A DNA stretch of 6,794 nt from Candidatus Peregrinibacteria bacterium (GTDB lineage: Bacteria > Patescibacteriota > Gracilibacteria > Peribacterales > Peribacteraceae): contig JACQCJ010000057.1 in assembly GCA_016201685.1 (NCBI GenBank), positions 1-6,794 on the forward strand, read 5' to 3'. This document shows, piece by piece, positions 6,158 to 6,794 of the stretch. How positions within the stretch are numbered: position 1 is the stretch's first letter; the number at the start of each line of letters is the position of its first letter. The notes beneath the pieces were generated by a model. It was not told the DNA's origin. It saw nothing but the letters and a program-made list of their open reading frames with translations, and searched no databases. The translations under genes were made by a program, and so were the position numbers.

Positions 6158-6667
6158 CTATCGTGGATTATCACTCGTCATTTTAGAGTGATAAATCGCG
6201 CGAGTCAACGAACTTTCCCCACTTCTCTTGATCATGATGGAAAGCATCCATCGACACAATCGCTGAATGTCACGAGCAAGTCGACCGCTGGCTTGTACAT
6301 CCAAAGCTTCAAATTTCTTTACGAAAGCGGCACTGAACATTTGAATTTCGGGGAGCTCCGCATCGTATCTCAATCGCTTTCTCGTTTCCTTGATCAGTTC
6401 GGTCATCATGATCTTCTTCCCCTGATTCTGTATCCCAGTCAAATAGAGCTCGTATATGAGAACAGATGCTGCGGTAAAGAATGTAAAATTACGTCGGAGC
6501 TCTTCCTTGGTCTTGCGTCTCGACCATGTCGCGAGATTCGACTGAATTGCAGTGATCTCCTTATGAAGATCCTCCAATGCTTGCGATTCTTCGACTTTTC
6601 CTTGTGCGCTTGCCCACATGAAATCCGTTTCCAATTCGATGCGCCATTGTTTAATACCAACTTGCAT
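6158..6667 (-). CDS. Unknown helical protein (169 aa) upstream of dnaK
   Basis: The ORF starts with ATG at 6667, directly after an in-frame TAA, and ends with TAG at 6160-6158, 22 bases before dnaK. I do not recognise it. Residues 22-60 are charged and heptad-like (coiled-coil character), 61-77 (FTFFTAASVLIYELYLT) are hydrophobic and could be a buried helix or weak membrane segment, and 84-147 alternate basic and hydrophobic positions. It uses more A/T-ending codons, including AUA twice, than its neighbours. Its last 17 or so codons coincide with the dnaK promoter and CIRCE operator, so either the gene was shaped around that site or the C-terminus is fortuitous. No Shine-Dalgarno is present. 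A plus-strand frame of similar length exists over the same DNA but has a less protein-like composition. Confidence 0.5.
   Translation of the reverse strand: MQVGIKQWRIELETDFMWASAQGKVEESQALEDLHKEITAIQSNLATWSRRKTKEELRRNFTFFTAASVLIYELYLTGIQNQGKKIMMTELIKETRKRLRYDAELPEIQMFSAAFVKKFEALDVQASGRLARDIQRLCRWMLSIMIKRSGESSLTRAIYHSKMTSDNPR
6168..6194. promoter_or_regulatory. CIRCE operator (HrcA binding site) for dnaK
   Basis: TTATCACTC (6168-6176) and GAGTGATAA (6186-6194) form a perfect 9-base inverted repeat with a 9-base spacer. This is the architecture of CIRCE, whose consensus is TTAGCACTC, nine bases, GAGTGCTAA. Only the fourth base of each arm differs, and the change is symmetrical. It ends 32 bases before the dnaK start and brackets the -10 box, so bound HrcA should block the promoter until heat stress. 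Confidence 0.88.
6180..6208 (-). promoter_or_regulatory. Sigma70 promoter of dnaK
   Basis: On the minus strand TTGACT (6208-6203, five of six) is followed by exactly 17 bases and TAAAAT (6185-6180, five of six). Transcription should start near 6173, giving a leader of about 38 bases before the ATG at 6135. The -10 box lies in the spacer of the CIRCE operator, which supports both calls. Confidence 0.82.
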
Positions 6668-6692
6668 TTAAAACGTTAGGATTAGAGACTGT

Positions 6693-6710
6693 GGGAGAAC
6701 TCTTTCTCCC
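6693..6710. other. Hairpin near the right edge
   Basis: GGGAGAA (6693-6699) and TTCTCCC (6704-6710) form a perfect 7-base stem with the loop CTCT. It lies between the start of the 169-residue ORF (6667, minus) and a possible plus-strand start at 6719. No T-run follows on either strand, so it is not a classical terminator; it may be a regulatory dyad in a divergent spacer. Confidence 0.4.
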
Positions 6711-6718
6711 TCCTACAT

Positions 6719-6794
6719 ATGTCTCGACCTTGCGCTGATCTTCCCACGCGAACAGAGAAACGGATGCGTGCTCTTCTCCGAGAAACCAACAGCA
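6719..6794 (+). CDS. Possible N-terminus of an unknown protein, cut by the window edge
   Basis: ATG at 6719 opens a frame of 25 full codons to the edge, beginning MSRPCADLPTRTEKRM and continuing as a basic amphipathic helix. The bases before the start are C/T-rich without a Shine-Dalgarno, like those before gap. With the 169-residue ORF it would form a divergent pair around the hairpin at 6693-6710. The minus strand is also open here for 47 codons, so the coding strand is not settled. Confidence 0.33.
   Translation, partial: MSRPCADLPTRTEKRMRALLRETNS

Noticed and set aside
6136..6174. Thirteen-residue N-terminal extension of DnaK
   Set aside because: Its ATG lies in the CIRCE arm beside the predicted transcription start, and DnaK proteins begin at MSKIIGIDLGTT.
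6188..6679. 163-codon plus-strand frame over the 169-residue minus-strand ORF
   Set aside because: Cysteine- and serine-rich with no helical pattern; the minus frame is more protein-like, though neither has a recognised family.
6651..6794. Minus-strand partial frame of 47 codons at the right edge
   Set aside because: It would overlap the 169-residue ORF by 17 bases and run through the hairpin. It was not listed as a gene but cannot be excluded.

Overview
The window carries bacterial housekeeping genes on both strands: a tRNA gene, a CCA-adding enzyme with a small follower gene, an endonuclease IV-like protein, glyceraldehyde-3-phosphate dehydrogenase (GAPDH) and the chaperone DnaK. Fragments of unknown genes lie at both ends. 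TGA ends several clear genes (DnaK, the endonuclease IV-like protein) and never interrupts one, so the standard bacterial code applies and the UGA-to-glycine code of Gracilibacteria and Absconditabacteria does not. Single housekeeping genes scattered out of their usual operons, no Shine-Dalgarno motif before any start, short-period intergenic repeats, and a palindromic repeat translated inside a protein as ASAKATADGEA together remind me of Candidate Phyla Radiation / Patescibacteria genomes (Peregrinibacteria-like would fit). That placement is an inference from memory.

Layout, left to right. Positions 1-117 (minus) hold the start of an unknown gene cut by the window edge, with a sigma70-like promoter at 199-227. 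Positions 232-308 (minus) are a tRNA with anticodon UAU (isoleucine, AUA) and an encoded CCA end. Positions 309-449 hold no convincing gene, only a 9-base direct repeat. Positions 450-689 (minus) encode a 79-residue unknown protein downstream of cca (744-2108, minus). The spacer between cca and the divergent endonuclease IV-like gene (2187-3011, plus) is almost entirely 7-base repeat units folding into a large imperfect palindrome. A second, different 7-base tandem repeat (3026-3053) precedes gap (3102-4106, plus). gap converges on dnaK (4207-6135, minus) across about 100 bases containing one hairpin.

The clearest regulatory signal lies upstream of dnaK: a sigma70 promoter (TTGACT, 17 bases, TAAAAT) whose -10 box sits in the 9-base spacer of a CIRCE operator (TTATCACTC, 9 bases, GAGTGATAA). 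This predicts HrcA-controlled heat-shock expression. The same DNA is the 3' end of an unknown helical-protein ORF (6158-6667, minus). At the right edge a plus-strand ORF may begin at 6719.

Functional links: the tRNA and the CCA enzyme belong to translation and tRNA maintenance, the endonuclease IV-like protein to base-excision repair, GAPDH to glycolysis and DnaK to protein folding. Apart from cca and its small follower there is no strong sign of an operon. I see no mobile element, CRISPR array or defence system. The most unusual features are the heptamer-built spacers, the variant CIRCE/promoter overlap, the UAU isoleucine tRNA and the repeat embedded in dnaK.
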